Origin: CAINVV01 sp963663675
GTDB lineage: Bacteria > Bacteroidota > Bacteroidia > Bacteroidales > Prolixibacteraceae
NCBI GenBank assembly: GCA_963663675.1
Contig: OY760498.1
Span: forward strand, 124,001-188,000
Reading direction: 5' to 3'
Length of the DNA: 64,000 bases
The translations under genes were made by a program, and so were the position numbers. A model generated the notes under the pieces. That model was given only the letters and a program-made list of their open reading frames with translations, did not search any database and had not been told where the DNA came from. Positions 35,427 through 45,590 of the stretch are shown here, piece after piece (the stretch's first letter is position 1; each line of letters begins with the position of its first letter).

Positions 35427-37150
35427 TGTAAATTGTTGTTGGATAACCGGATTGTCCCGGATTTGAAATAGTCATTTGATTTGAAATCTGCCTTTTGAGC
35501 CCCCAGGTAAACACCTTCAACCAGGGGCCATTTGTCGAAAAGCCTGTCTTGCTGAATTCCATCGACGGCTTTAACCACCCATTTATTTTTTGGTGCGTTC
35601 ACTTCATATTCGATCAGGCTTCCTTCCGGAAACCGGAACTGAGTTTTTAGCTGTTCCACATCCTTGTTAAATTTTTGAAGTTTCTCAACCAATGCAGCAG
35701 GGATCGCGTTTATAAAAATGGCAATGATGCCTATTCCCGGTGAAGAATGAACTGCAACGCTTAGGCTGTCTCCAACCGAATATATCTTCCACAATCCTTT
35801 TTCAGCGGACGGTTTGAATTTTTCCGGTACGAAAACCATTCCGTTGGAACAGGCAAAGTCCCTGTAAACTCCTGTATTATTCCACATCATGAAGTCTCCA
35901 CCTTTCCCGTTGATATGAAAGATACCGGATAAATCGCTTGCATCGTCATTTAAAAACAGGCAGACCGGCCGGGTCACAATGTTCGACCATTTTCCCCTGT
36001 TTACGCCACCGGCGCTAAGCAGGAATCCCGGTCCGGAGGTATAAATTTCAGGTGACGCGTCTTCACCATGGCCAAGTTTTACAAAATAGCCCGGCGATTT
36101 ATTAAAAATCAGATCAATGATCTCATCAGCAGGACGATAAGGCATGCATGCTCCAATAATGCCATGATTTTTGCCAAAACCTTTCTGTTCATAATAGTTG
36201 AGATCCGGATGAAAACTCAGCCACGCTTTGATGTATTCTGTTTGGTAATCCGCCGAAAGTGAAGTGATCCTTGCTTTTTCATATCTTCTTCGGAACGGCG
36301 GGTAATATTTTAACCGGTAGCTGCCCAGTGCGTAACAGAAGTTCAGGTAATCCAGGGATTCCCGGGCAGCACTTCGGACCTTTTCAGAGCCAAAAGCCTC
36401 CAGGTTCAGGATAGCCGCAATTGTGTAACCCAGGTAGGGAACCGAATTAAATTCGTACAAACCAATGCCGGTTACTTCGTGTAACAAACCAAGTACGTGG
36501 TTTTCCATACCGTTCATTTCATTATTGTACTCAATTGCCTTATTCCCCTTATTCAGCAGATATTGATTTTTCAGATACCTGGAACCCTCCGTCATCAGCA
36601 GGTGATTTTCTGTCTCTTTGATTTTTCCAAGAGTGCAGGGAACGGCATCGGTAAATGCCCCCCCCTGTGCTGTCAGTAATACATCAACCAGGTGTTTTTT
36701 AGTTGCTGGGAAGAGCAGTTCCGGCTTGTCATCGAAAAGATAGAGGATAGCAGTCAGAGGAGTCAGCGTAAAATCATAGTCCCCTTCCGGATTTAACAGC
36801 CATCTGGAACCAACCTTGCCACGGGGCTTCAGGCATGCAAGGTAGGCATTGGCTTCCGAAATCTTTGATTTGGACAACAACCTTCCGAGAATGGCCCTGG
36901 GGACATCGGTTTTTCCGTCCTCCTTCCAGTTTCCAAGCGGTTGGCTGGCCCAGTTTTGGTACAAGCTGTCGGCAAAAGCGGAATAATCCTTCCAGGCAAT
37001 GGTTCTGGCTGAAGGGATTTTTATATTTCCCGCTCTAAGTGGAGGATTGTCATATCTTGCTTCGCCCAGGAGCCAGGTATCGAATCGCTTGCTGCCCAAT
37101 AACAGTAACAACACGGCAAGAACGAAAATCCATTTCAGGTATTTCTTCAT
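35423..37150 (-). CDS. Unclassified exported protein, possible toroid-type lyase or hydrolase
   Basis: This 575-residue protein has an N-terminal membrane segment or uncleaved signal (about 6-19). A helical first half with paired Trp and Tyr residues and a strand-rich second half suggest a toroid plus beta-sandwich enzyme. KETENHLLMTEGSRYL (Glu181-Asn182-His183) parallels WSENHQVLFASAEYL in the protein at 19865-21823. NEMNGMENHVLGLLHEVTG and GKGGDFMMWNNTG are further possible active-site segments. The stop overlaps the start of the 724-residue gene by four bases, so the two are translationally coupled. I cannot assign a known PL or GH family. Confidence 0.68.
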   Translation of the reverse strand: MKKYLKWIFVLAVLLLLLGSKRFDTWLLGEARYDNPPLRAGNIKIPSARTIAWKDYSAFADSLYQNWASQPLGNWKEDGKTDVPRAILGRLLSKSKISEANAYLACLKPRGKVGSRWLLNPEGDYDFTLTPLTAILYLFDDKPELLFPATKKHLVDVLLTAQGGAFTDAVPCTLGKIKETENHLLMTEGSRYLKNQYLLNKGNKAIEYNNEMNGMENHVLGLLHEVTGIGLYEFNSVPYLGYTIAAILNLEAFGSEKVRSAARESLDYLNFCYALGSYRLKYYPPFRRRYEKARITSLSADYQTEYIKAWLSFHPDLNYYEQKGFGKNHGIIGACMPYRPADEIIDLIFNKSPGYFVKLGHGEDASPEIYTSGPGFLLSAGGVNRGKWSNIVTRPVCLFLNDDASDLSGIFHINGKGGDFMMWNNTGVYRDFACSNGMVFVPEKFKPSAEKGLWKIYSVGDSLSVAVHSSPGIGIIAIFINAIPAALVEKLQKFNKDVEQLKTQFRFPEGSLIEYEVNAPKNKWVVKAVDGIQQDRLFDKWPLVEGVYLGAQKADFKSNDYFKSGTIRLSNNNLQ

Positions 37151-37161
37151 ACAATTTTCTG

Positions 37162-37902
37162 CTATTGTTGGCTGTTAATTTCCCACACTTTAAAATTCCT
37201 GTACCCGAACCGGGTCCACTTCATTTGTCTGAATCCGATTTTTCCATCCTGCAATGCCGGACCAAATTTTTTCCCATCATCTGTCCAGTCAATGATCTTT
37301 CGCTCATCTACATACATGATGATACGGGCGTAGTCTTTGATTAAGGTCAGGTGATGGATTGCAGTTGATTTAACCGGAATACCGGGTTCTTTTTCCTGCA
37401 CCATTTGAAAACCGCTGTTCTTTCTCAGATGTGAGATTTCCCTGCCAGGTTGATCCCTGCCATTGGCGTAATAGGATATGTGATAGCAGTTTAGATATTT
37501 GCTTTTGGTATATTGATCGAATGTACCATCTCTTTTTGGAAAAGTTGGGTTGAAAATGTCTTCTCCATTTTTTCCTTTGGCAGCGAAAAATATGATACAC
37601 AAGCCGGCATCTGTCTCAAGGTCACGTGCATCCCATTCCGCTATGAAACTTGCGGGGAAATCTTTCGGGCACCAGAGCACATGGTGAAATTTTTCACCGG
37701 GAGAATACATTTCCATCCAGTTGTCCCTGAATTCAAGCGTGCCGGGGCCTTCCATGATCCAGTCAGGCACATTTTGTTTTTCAGAGAGCGAATTTTCGTA
37801 AATCAGGGCACCTTTTTTATACCCTGTGTTTTGTGAGTAGGTAGCATCGAGAGTAAGTAAAATGAGTATAAGCGCCGGGAGTGAAGTTTTTAATATGCCC
37901 AT
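37162..37902 (-). CDS. DUF1961-family secreted protein
   Basis: This 246-residue protein has a signal peptide (cleavage near ATYSQ). The rest has the concanavalin-like beta-sandwich pattern of DUF1961: ALIYENSLSEKQNVPDWIMEG, HHVLWCPKDFPASFIAEWDA, GLCIIFFAAKGKNGEDIF, CYHISYYANGRDQP, and the ending GKIGFRQMKWTRFGYRNFKVW. DUF1961 genes are common in Bacteroidota loci for acidic glycans, and the proteins may bind or cleave carbohydrate. It lies 53 bp after the GH106-like gene and 11 bp before the unclassified gene at 35423-37150. Confidence 0.75.
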   Translation of the reverse strand: MGILKTSLPALILILLTLDATYSQNTGYKKGALIYENSLSEKQNVPDWIMEGPGTLEFRDNWMEMYSPGEKFHHVLWCPKDFPASFIAEWDARDLETDAGLCIIFFAAKGKNGEDIFNPTFPKRDGTFDQYTKSKYLNCYHISYYANGRDQPGREISHLRKNSGFQMVQEKEPGIPVKSTAIHHLTLIKDYARIIMYVDERKIIDWTDDGKKFGPALQDGKIGFRQMKWTRFGYRNFKVWEINSQQ

Positions 37903-37955
37903 AACCAGTTGTTAAACGTAAAGGATTAATCATGCATTACTATTTTTGCTAATGG

Positions 37956-40900
37956 TCACTGACCGACCGCAAATTCAACAGATTCAGCAGTGTAAGGAAT
38001 AATTCGTACTGGTCCCAACAATCCTGATTCCAGCTTTTCTTTTTCCCGCATAATGCTGCCATCGTGCCACCACCTGGCAACTTTATCCGGAATATTGTCG
38101 TCCAGGATATTCCAGGTTGCTTTGTTGGCACTCAAATTTGCTATTACCAGTGAGAATGTATTTTTACCAGGTTTCACGAATTTTGTAATGTCGGCTTCGT
38201 AAGGTCCCCAGGGACAAAATGTTACCAGCTTTCCATTGATCCAGATTTCAGCGAAATAATCCACTGCTCCGAGATCAAGCATTAATCGTGTTTTTTGATT
38301 AAGGTAATCTGAGGGGATTTCTGCTATTTTAGTGTATAGCGCCCTCCCGGAATACCAGCCGAGTCCCATTTTGTTCCATGAAATCAATTGTTGCGCCGAT
38401 TTACCGCAGATTACCCCAACAGGCCTGATAAGGCCGCATGACTCATCCGTGGCCGTAACGCACAATGTAAGCACATTGGCCTCCTTTTTCAGGAAGCGGG
38501 ATATATCAATCACGTTTGCTTCCTGGTTGGAAGGGACAAGTTCTCCATTAATATAAAGGGAATATTTTCCCTTTATTTCCGGTACCTTTAGAGCTGAAGC
38601 TCCGAGTGGCAGCAGTTGCCGGTACCAAACGGTGAGGGGGAATTGCACTTTATGCAACGGATTTCCGATATTGCCCCATTTACCTAACGGCGGAGAAGCG
38701 AACCGGAAGGCAGGTCGCCATAGATTTTGTCCCTCAGATACCATCCATGAATCATCCGACCTTAGCGAAATTACTTTGCCATTCCTTGCCCTGATGAAAC
38801 CATCCGCAAGGAGTCCCCTGGTATTGTTAGTGGTTATCTCTACGAAATTTTTTCCTGGTTTTAAAAGACCTCCGATTGAAAAGACCTCAACTGTTTTCCA
38901 TTCATTATCAGAACCAACCGGCTGGTTGTTTACCTTCAATTCATAACCCTGGTCGGCGGTTACGGCGAGTCTGGCTTCCTTTACAACAGTCTCCAGGTCA
39001 ATTTCTTTCCTGAATATCCGTTTGCTTCCTTCGATCGGCGGCAGATGCGATGAGTAGTCGTAATAGCTGATCCACCATCCGTTCCAACCGCTCAGGTACC
39101 TGCTGATGCCTGATTTGGCAGAATGGAGATCAGAAATTTTAACCGTCTTCCAGTCTGAGTCATTCAATGAATGGAAAGCCCATTTGGCCCGTGATCCTTC
39201 ACCGGGAATTCCTTCCGGCTGAAATTTCATGACCGGGAGCTCAAGGGTATCTGAGTCCAGGGATGAACTCCATGCATTGTCAAGAGCATGCGGGACGAGT
39301 TGAAACAGCCATTCTCCGGACAAATTGAGCGGAGTGAGGCCCTGATTGTCTTTCCATTTTTTGCTGATGAGCTGATCATCAGCATTTAAGGTTATGGAGT
39401 GTTCAGCGTCTGATATTCCCCATCCTTCCACTTTCACTGATTTATCATTGGTACTAATCCTGTAATCGGTCAGGTCGGTGGTTGTTACCAAAGTTTTAGC
39501 CGGATCTGGTCTGCCGGGTGCCAGGACGAGGAAATAGCTTTCCCGTGGTTTAAAATCAAGGATAAATTCCATCCGGGCATCCTTGATCCTGAAGTTTTCA
39601 AAAGGCTGAACTGACCCGGTCTGGGGATTCCAAACAGAAGGATTGCCAATGTTTCTCAGCGAAATGTGATATTTTTCAGGAGTATTGCGGTCGTTTACCA
39701 AAAGGAATATTTCACTGCCCTCAGTATTCCGGTGGTTGTAACGGAGAAACTCACGATTATCACTGAGTACTTTGAAATCAGGATTGATTTTGCTGTTAAT
39801 TATCAGGGGCAACTGATGGAGAAACCGCGTGAAAAAGGCGGCCCCTTCTGATTTGTTTGTTTCAACCGTAAAATGTTCAGTTTTTTCAAGGTTCCACTGG
39901 TAATATTCTTCCGGTCGGAGAGTGCCGGGAGGAATTCCGAAAAGCTTTTCTGAAACAGATGCTACCAGCTGATCGCCGGATGGTCCGGTTTCCGAAAGCT
40001 CGGGAAGACTCTTCAATGCAACAACGATCCCTCCATTTTCGACAAAAGTTGAAATCTGTTTCATCACATCAGCCCGTAGTGAGTGTATTTCAGGCAGGAT
40101 CAGCAACTGGTATTTTCCGTTTCCAGCTTCGAGCTGGTTCCCGGCAATGGTTGCCCTGGTTAATGAAACCGGGTCAATGATGTTGTAATTTATGTGATTG
40201 TCAATTAATTCCTGCTGTACTTCCTTGTAGAATGAGTCATCCACCCTGGCAGGATAGCCACCTTCCCAAAGATCTGTTAGGGGATACAAAATGGCTACAT
40301 CACAAACTTCCTTGCCCTGCGAATTCAGGAAGGAAATTCTTTTGGCAAAATCGGCAAGCGGTTTGAAATATTTCCAGTAAGGGTTGCTGTAGAACCAGCT
40401 GGGAGGCCAGTCTGCCTGACTTTCTGGTGTATCCTCGGTGTAATGAAACAGGTGTGGGATGAAGAGATTGATACCGAATACACCCAGCATCGAAAAGCCA
40501 TAACGGTACTCTTCCGGCGGGATGGTATAACCTCCGCTGCCCATGGTTTCGGCCATGACCCTTTCCCGTTTGTAGAGATTTGCTATAGAACTGATTTGCT
40601 TGGTGTTATACCAGTCTATCAGGCGGGGATATCCGTATCTGTACTCCTCATTGTCTGTCCCCGGTACCTGGAGTGTGCCCATTGTTGTAAAATAGTCGGA
40701 TTGCCGCTTGTAATGAACCATTTTTTCAGTTGTATGCCCGGTTGCCCAGATATTGTGTGCCTGGCACCAGTCGGCATACTGTTTAAACCAAGCCTTATTG
40801 TAAAGCTGAGCAACAACATCAAAATAATCGTACCTGATTTTTGCAGAATTTGCCGGATCATTGAAAATAATCAATGGCAGTTTGTCTGTAAGGTCGTACC

Positions 40901-41717
40901 CTTTTATTTTTCTGAATTTCAGGGAGAAATCGTCCGTCCAAAAGATATTGTCATCCATGCTGGAACCGTTCGCATAAATCTCATCAAAGAAGATACCAGG
41001 GATGGTGTTCCCGAAAAACCTGCCATAACGTTTGAAGTAGGATTCATGCGTGATCTCAATAAATTTGGCTACAGCGGCAGAGTTCAGGTAATCGATTTGC
41101 TGATGGGGGTCTTTTACTATTTCGAAGGAGACAATAGCCCAGCGTCCGGCCGGTACATTCCAGGCTGCATTTGCCTTATCCGTCAGATTTTGCTGTGATG
41201 AAAAATCATAAAGGCCCTTATCAGATATCTTTCCAGCGAATATTGCAATTGGTTTCTTCCTTTGATTTAATGTTAGAACCTGTGGTCCAATTACTTCCAT
41301 TTTCGAATATTCCATGAATTTCTTCACAAATTCATCCGGGTTGGCCGCGACAGTTCGGCCGCCGGCACTTCCGCTGGGCCATTTATCCTCATCATACAAA
41401 TAAGCATGAAATCCTTTCGATGCGCTGTACCGGATAGTTGTGTCCACTGCATTCCAGAAACCATCTGAGAAATAGGGTGTTGCACTCTCATCCAGGCCTG
41501 ACCGTGCATGTAAAAAGGCCCCGTCGATACCTTTTTCCATCATCTGGTCTATTTGCCACTTCAGTATTTCCGGTTTCAGGGTACCGTTCCACGACCAGAA
41601 TGGTAAAATCGAGAATTCGGATGGAGGATTTTTGAAATTTTTGGCCAGTTCCCCGGCCTGCCCGGAAAGGAACAGGGGAAAAACCAAAGAGATCAAAAAA
41701 AGTGATAATTTATTCAT
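37956..41717 (-). CDS. GH106-like enzyme, putative alpha-L-rhamnosidase
   Basis: The protein has 1253 residues with a signal peptide ending LFLSGQ. The N-terminal half has the GH106 pattern: ILPFWSWNGTLKPEILKWQI, GAFLHARSGL, YLYDEDKWPSGSAGG, FFDEIYANGSSMD, and WATGHTTEKMVHYKRQ. A GATase-like segment follows (KYQLLILPEIHSL, ENGGIVVALKSLPEL). The C-terminal 450 residues hold at least one galactose-binding-like jelly roll (LMLDLGAVDYFAEIWINGK). GH106 members release alpha-L-rhamnose from rhamnogalacturonans and related glycans. The large size is normal for the family. The exact linkage is unknown. Confidence 0.8.
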   Translation of the reverse strand: MNKLSLFLISLVFPLFLSGQAGELAKNFKNPPSEFSILPFWSWNGTLKPEILKWQIDQMMEKGIDGAFLHARSGLDESATPYFSDGFWNAVDTTIRYSASKGFHAYLYDEDKWPSGSAGGRTVAANPDEFVKKFMEYSKMEVIGPQVLTLNQRKKPIAIFAGKISDKGLYDFSSQQNLTDKANAAWNVPAGRWAIVSFEIVKDPHQQIDYLNSAAVAKFIEITHESYFKRYGRFFGNTIPGIFFDEIYANGSSMDDNIFWTDDFSLKFRKIKGYDLTDKLPLIIFNDPANSAKIRYDYFDVVAQLYNKAWFKQYADWCQAHNIWATGHTTEKMVHYKRQSDYFTTMGTLQVPGTDNEEYRYGYPRLIDWYNTKQISSIANLYKRERVMAETMGSGGYTIPPEEYRYGFSMLGVFGINLFIPHLFHYTEDTPESQADWPPSWFYSNPYWKYFKPLADFAKRISFLNSQGKEVCDVAILYPLTDLWEGGYPARVDDSFYKEVQQELIDNHINYNIIDPVSLTRATIAGNQLEAGNGKYQLLILPEIHSLRADVMKQISTFVENGGIVVALKSLPELSETGPSGDQLVASVSEKLFGIPPGTLRPEEYYQWNLEKTEHFTVETNKSEGAAFFTRFLHQLPLIINSKINPDFKVLSDNREFLRYNHRNTEGSEIFLLVNDRNTPEKYHISLRNIGNPSVWNPQTGSVQPFENFRIKDARMEFILDFKPRESYFLVLAPGRPDPAKTLVTTTDLTDYRISTNDKSVKVEGWGISDAEHSITLNADDQLISKKWKDNQGLTPLNLSGEWLFQLVPHALDNAWSSSLDSDTLELPVMKFQPEGIPGEGSRAKWAFHSLNDSDWKTVKISDLHSAKSGISRYLSGWNGWWISYYDYSSHLPPIEGSKRIFRKEIDLETVVKEARLAVTADQGYELKVNNQPVGSDNEWKTVEVFSIGGLLKPGKNFVEITTNNTRGLLADGFIRARNGKVISLRSDDSWMVSEGQNLWRPAFRFASPPLGKWGNIGNPLHKVQFPLTVWYRQLLPLGASALKVPEIKGKYSLYINGELVPSNQEANVIDISRFLKKEANVLTLCVTATDESCGLIRPVGVICGKSAQQLISWNKMGLGWYSGRALYTKIAEIPSDYLNQKTRLMLDLGAVDYFAEIWINGKLVTFCPWGPYEADITKFVKPGKNTFSLVIANLSANKATWNILDDNIPDKVARWWHDGSIMREKEKLESGLLGPVRIIPYTAESVEFAVGQ

Positions 41718-41747
41718 TTACAATCCTATTGTAACATTTGAAGCAAA

Positions 41748-43667
41748 TTATTTTCTGTATTTACCTAACAACGGAATGCCAATTTCCTCCCCATCCACAT
41801 TAAACAGGAAACTTTGGGGAAGAGGGACAGGATTATAATAGGCCAGCCTTTTTTTGCCGGTTATATCCGCTTTCACTCCCAGTTTACCGGTGGGAGTTGT
41901 TACCGATATATCTGCAATACCTTGGTTTACATTGATATAAACAGGAGCTTTGAGCACCGTTTGCCTGAATTTGGAAAATTCAGCCGCTGTTTTTATTCCT
42001 TCCGCAACTTTCCACCACATGGCGATGGCTGCTTTCCCGGTATCAGGATGCCTGAGAGTCAGCCTTATGGCTTCATTATTCACCATACTGAAGGCCTCCC
42101 TTTTGGATTCGTATTTGAATCCGTCGTTGAAAAGATTGGCCCTCACACCTTTGTCCGCATTGTCCCAAAGGATGCGGAACGCAATCGCTACATCCTCAAA
42201 GCGGGCAAAAAGGGTATTGGTTTCATCCAGCGAAGTTTTTCCGCCAATATCGGGGATAGAGGTTTTTGAATTGCCTATCCATATATCATCAAAATATTTT
42301 GGAAGAATGATGGTGGAATTCAGGTAATTGTTGATGCAGTTGTGATCTTTTTCGCCGGCGACCAGCATCACAAATTCGCCCTTGTTCTGTGCCGATTGCA
42401 TAAATGGCATCAGGTGCCGGGTTTTACCCCATCCGCCGTTTGCAGGATAATTGGCCGGCATCAGATATTTCAGCTTTTCGCCTTTTCCTTCATAGTTCCA
42501 GGTGCCGTAATGGTCATCCCGTCCTTCCAAGGTGAAGGCAATGTTTGGCATTTCCGGTATTGCCTGACTACTCAGATATATGACAAAAGGCTTGTCATCA
42601 GGACTGTAGGCATTGTTTGATGAGGCTATGGAAGCTTTGTTTCCGACAAAATCACAGGCATAGGTATTTGCCAGGCTGTCCCAGCGCTGAACGATAAACC
42701 TGTTTTTCCTGTTCATCAACTCTTTCTGTTGTTGTGTCAGGCCCAGATTTTTCAACGCTGAAAAACAGATCTGGTGAAAAAGGTGAGTGTTGTTGTTCTT
42801 TCTTCCCATCAATGGATTCAAGTACTTCTCTTCCAGAAGGTCGCGGCCGAAAACACGGTTGTAGTCGCGGCTGTGGGCGCCTCCGAGGAAACCACCCTGC
42901 TCATTGTAATGGGAACAGAGGTCGTTCAGAAAAAACCTGAGTGCATCGCCGGCTTTAGACCTGATATCTGTATCCGTTGAAAAAGTATGGATCAGAAGAA
43001 GTGATTCAAGGTCGACGCCGCAATAGGTGGGACTGTCATATTCCCTGTTGCCATACCTGGAAACATGATTCAGCCAGGTATCGAAATATTTTCTTCCCTC
43101 CTCTACCACTGCGGGCTGATTATATACCTGGCCCATGGCTGTCATGTTCCAGATCCTCATTAGGTAAATATTTGTATAACTGATTCTTACCTCTTGTTTA
43201 CGCATGCCGGTCAGTGCATATCCGAAAATATTATCGAGAATCTTTTTAGCTTCAGGTGAAAGCCTGTCATCGAAAAGGAGTTTGATCAGGATGCCATACT
43301 GCACACAAAACTGGACATTGTTTCCATCGCCCATATCGCCGCCTTTTTCTGTCCATCCCCAGTAGATATTCCCGAAAGACCTGGCATTGGTATCAGTTAT
43401 CACCCTTGTTTGCAATAATTTAAGGGTCCATTCTACCTGCTCATCAGTCAGATATCTGGAATCCAGAGCGTCAAGCAAAAACATAAATCCGTCCCTGACT
43501 CCCAGTTGAGGGGGAGATTGCTGAAGAGCTTTCCAATCACGTTCAATCGTTGCCATTTGTGAAGCAGTATCCGGCATCGGGGGAATTTTGTAGGATGCAA
43601 TGCCCTGGCCTCCCGCATTCAAAAATTCCACAATTACCAGCAAAATAGCATAGAATAATTTTCTCAT
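41748..43667 (-). CDS. Unclassified exported protein, helical toroid plus beta-sandwich
   Basis: This 639-residue protein has a signal peptide (about 1-20). The first 370 residues are helical with repeated aromatic motifs (GNIYWGWTEKGGDMGDGNNV, SYTNIYLMRIWNMTAMGQ, GNREYDSPTYCGVDLESL, FLGGAHSRDYNRVFG); the rest is strand-rich. Tyr, Asn, His and Arg at these places could form a lyase or hydrolase active site, with GGAHSRDYNR the strongest candidate. I know no family for it. It lies 10 bp after the 567-residue lipoprotein gene and 30 bp before the GH106-like gene. Confidence 0.68.
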   Translation of the reverse strand: MRKLFYAILLVIVEFLNAGGQGIASYKIPPMPDTASQMATIERDWKALQQSPPQLGVRDGFMFLLDALDSRYLTDEQVEWTLKLLQTRVITDTNARSFGNIYWGWTEKGGDMGDGNNVQFCVQYGILIKLLFDDRLSPEAKKILDNIFGYALTGMRKQEVRISYTNIYLMRIWNMTAMGQVYNQPAVVEEGRKYFDTWLNHVSRYGNREYDSPTYCGVDLESLLLIHTFSTDTDIRSKAGDALRFFLNDLCSHYNEQGGFLGGAHSRDYNRVFGRDLLEEKYLNPLMGRKNNNTHLFHQICFSALKNLGLTQQQKELMNRKNRFIVQRWDSLANTYACDFVGNKASIASSNNAYSPDDKPFVIYLSSQAIPEMPNIAFTLEGRDDHYGTWNYEGKGEKLKYLMPANYPANGGWGKTRHLMPFMQSAQNKGEFVMLVAGEKDHNCINNYLNSTIILPKYFDDIWIGNSKTSIPDIGGKTSLDETNTLFARFEDVAIAFRILWDNADKGVRANLFNDGFKYESKREAFSMVNNEAIRLTLRHPDTGKAAIAMWWKVAEGIKTAAEFSKFRQTVLKAPVYINVNQGIADISVTTPTGKLGVKADITGKKRLAYYNPVPLPQSFLFNVDGEEIGIPLLGKYRK

Positions 43668-43677
43668 CCGGGAGGAA

Positions 43678-45381
43678 TTATTCTATGGTAAATTCAAATT
43701 CACAGGGAGCATAATTGGTGAAGTAGAGGCAATCTGCCTGTAGTTTCGGAAGGGCGCCTCTCAGTTGGGTCCATTTGTGACTGCGTATCCCCGGACCAAT
43801 CTTTATGACATCTTTGCCTTTTTGATAGGTTGCATATTCCCCGTTTTTAATAAGAAATGCATCGCTGATTCCATTTTTGGGAGAAGCATTGGATAATTTT
43901 CCGCCTTGCCGGAATCCCAGCTCCAGGGTAACTGGCAAATTTTTTGGACCGTCCATGACAATTTTAATCCTGGCTTTACCACCGGTTTGTGTCACGTAAA
44001 TTTTTGTGCGCAATGTCTGTATTTCTGACTGAACCCTCTCGGTCCTGGGCACTTTACCCCAGGCTTCACCGTCAGCAGGAATTTTTTCCTTCGGAAGAGG
44101 TTGATAATAAGGACCTTCAAGGACAGAGGACAGGATATAGGTATCACCTTCCTTTTCCATTTGCTGACTCTGAAATTGTCCTTTTCCGAAGAAGGCGGAG
44201 GAGAGCCTCACGGCTTCCAGGGCAGCCTCACCCTTGAAATAGGTGAAAAAAGTTGTGTTGTTCATGATGATCGACATGTCAACATTTTCTTCCCTGATCC
44301 TGACCATATCGGAATATTTGAAATACTGGTGGTAACTTGTTGGAAGAGGGGTTGTTTCGGCCATACCTCCATACTGGGATGCATCTTCAAGGAGGTAAGG
44401 GAGCATGTATTCCAAATCGGAAACAGGTACAGTCTTTTCAATATAACCGACCATACCTGCATAACGGCTGTTTTTGTCCAGCCTTGCCATGTAATTGTAT
44501 GCCAGGTAATAACCTGACATATTGTTTCGCTGGTATTTATCCTGCCTGTTGGATGATTCTGTTGCTATCTCCCCGTTGGAATGAACGTAGTAAAAGGTCA
44601 TATCCAGGTTCTTGCGTACAATGTCAAAAAGATCGGGGTGGTTCATTCTCTTCGCTATCTCCATGAGACTCCTGTTGGTGGTTGGCGTATACACCGCAGT
44701 GCTTCGTTCGTTGTACTGGCCGTCCGGGTCAATATCCACCTTCTCGGCGAGCCATTGTTCCACCCTTGTTTTGTAGGCGGAATCAGGAAAGAAAGTGTAC
44801 AGCCATGCCAGGGCGCCCGATATCACCCAACGGTGGTTTGGCGTATGTACTCCGCCGGCTGAAAGGGCTTTCCCGGCATTGAGCAGGTATTGTTTCAGGA
44901 TGCCGGGGAATTCGCCGTAAGTAAGCTTGTTATTCTTCAACATGATCGACCATGCCTGTCCAAGAGGGTAGATGGTAAATCCGAGATCGGGAGTAGAGTG
45001 GAAGTTAGTTGAGATCAGATCGATTGTTCCATCTTCGTGCTGCAAAGAGAGCAGGCCTTTGGCTGCAAGGGTCAGTCGCCGCAGTATTTCTTCCGACTTG
45101 TAATATTTTGATCCGGGCGAAACATAACCACACATCAGGTTCTGAATCAGCATCGCCGTTCCCATCGGGGATACCACACTATCGCCATCGAAAACGGCGC
45201 CGTAATAAGGATTCTCCTTGTCGGTCCATTGCCTGTCGAGAATATTTGGTATATTATTGTCGTTCAGTTTGATAAGTTCTGTAACCAGATCCCCGGCTTT
45301 GTCCTGGGGATTATTGGTTTTCGTACATGAACCTGAAAGCATCAGCACAGAGAGGATGCATAGGACAATTTTATTGTACAT
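43678..45381 (-). CDS. Unclassified lipoprotein, possible toroid-type carbohydrate-active enzyme
   Basis: This 567-residue protein starts with a lipoprotein-like signal (VLMLSGSC). The helical first part has SVVSPMGTAMLIQNLMCGY, STNFHSTPDLGFTIYPLGQA and GGVHTPNHRWVISGALAWLY, followed by QYNERSTAVYTPTTNR. The paired Asn-His and the Tyr-Asn-Glu-Arg cluster resemble the His, Tyr and Arg sets of heparinase-like lyases, but no family assignment is possible by eye. The C-terminal half is strand-rich. It is the first gene of a tight operon running down to 29389. The sulfatase remnant at 45434-45583 lies just upstream. Confidence 0.68.
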   Translation of the reverse strand: MYNKIVLCILSVLMLSGSCTKTNNPQDKAGDLVTELIKLNDNNIPNILDRQWTDKENPYYGAVFDGDSVVSPMGTAMLIQNLMCGYVSPGSKYYKSEEILRRLTLAAKGLLSLQHEDGTIDLISTNFHSTPDLGFTIYPLGQAWSIMLKNNKLTYGEFPGILKQYLLNAGKALSAGGVHTPNHRWVISGALAWLYTFFPDSAYKTRVEQWLAEKVDIDPDGQYNERSTAVYTPTTNRSLMEIAKRMNHPDLFDIVRKNLDMTFYYVHSNGEIATESSNRQDKYQRNNMSGYYLAYNYMARLDKNSRYAGMVGYIEKTVPVSDLEYMLPYLLEDASQYGGMAETTPLPTSYHQYFKYSDMVRIREENVDMSIIMNNTTFFTYFKGEAALEAVRLSSAFFGKGQFQSQQMEKEGDTYILSSVLEGPYYQPLPKEKIPADGEAWGKVPRTERVQSEIQTLRTKIYVTQTGGKARIKIVMDGPKNLPVTLELGFRQGGKLSNASPKNGISDAFLIKNGEYATYQKGKDVIKIGPGIRSHKWTQLRGALPKLQADCLYFTNYAPCEFEFTIE

Positions 45382-45433
45382 GATGGCTGCTTTTTTTAAG
45401 TTATCTTTTTATTATAAAATTATTATTGTCATC

Positions 45434-45583
45434 TCATAATCTGATACCTGTAGCAACTACTTTGGTATCACCGGTCTGAATCTGCCAGTTCCTGATTAAT
45501 TGTGGCAGATCCCTGATTTTATCCCTGTATTTTGGATCATTGAACAGGTTGGTTGATTCCATTATGTCCAGTTTATTTCTTAT
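45434..45583 (-). pseudogene. Remnant of a sulfatase C-terminus
   Basis: On the minus strand the stretch 45583-45434 stays open for about 49 codons and ends in TGA. From the Met codon at 45562 it reads MESTNLFNDPKYRDKIRDL, then LIRNWQIQTGD, and ends TGIRL. This matches the end of S1 sulfatases, where a TNL-x-NDPKY segment is followed by a helix and a W-x-x-x-TGD tail. No start region, catalytic Cys or metal site is nearby; the stretch abuts the GH105 stop at 45591. I read it as what is left after a large deletion. A very short real gene is possible but less likely. Confidence 0.6.
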
Positions 45584-45590
45584 TTATGGT

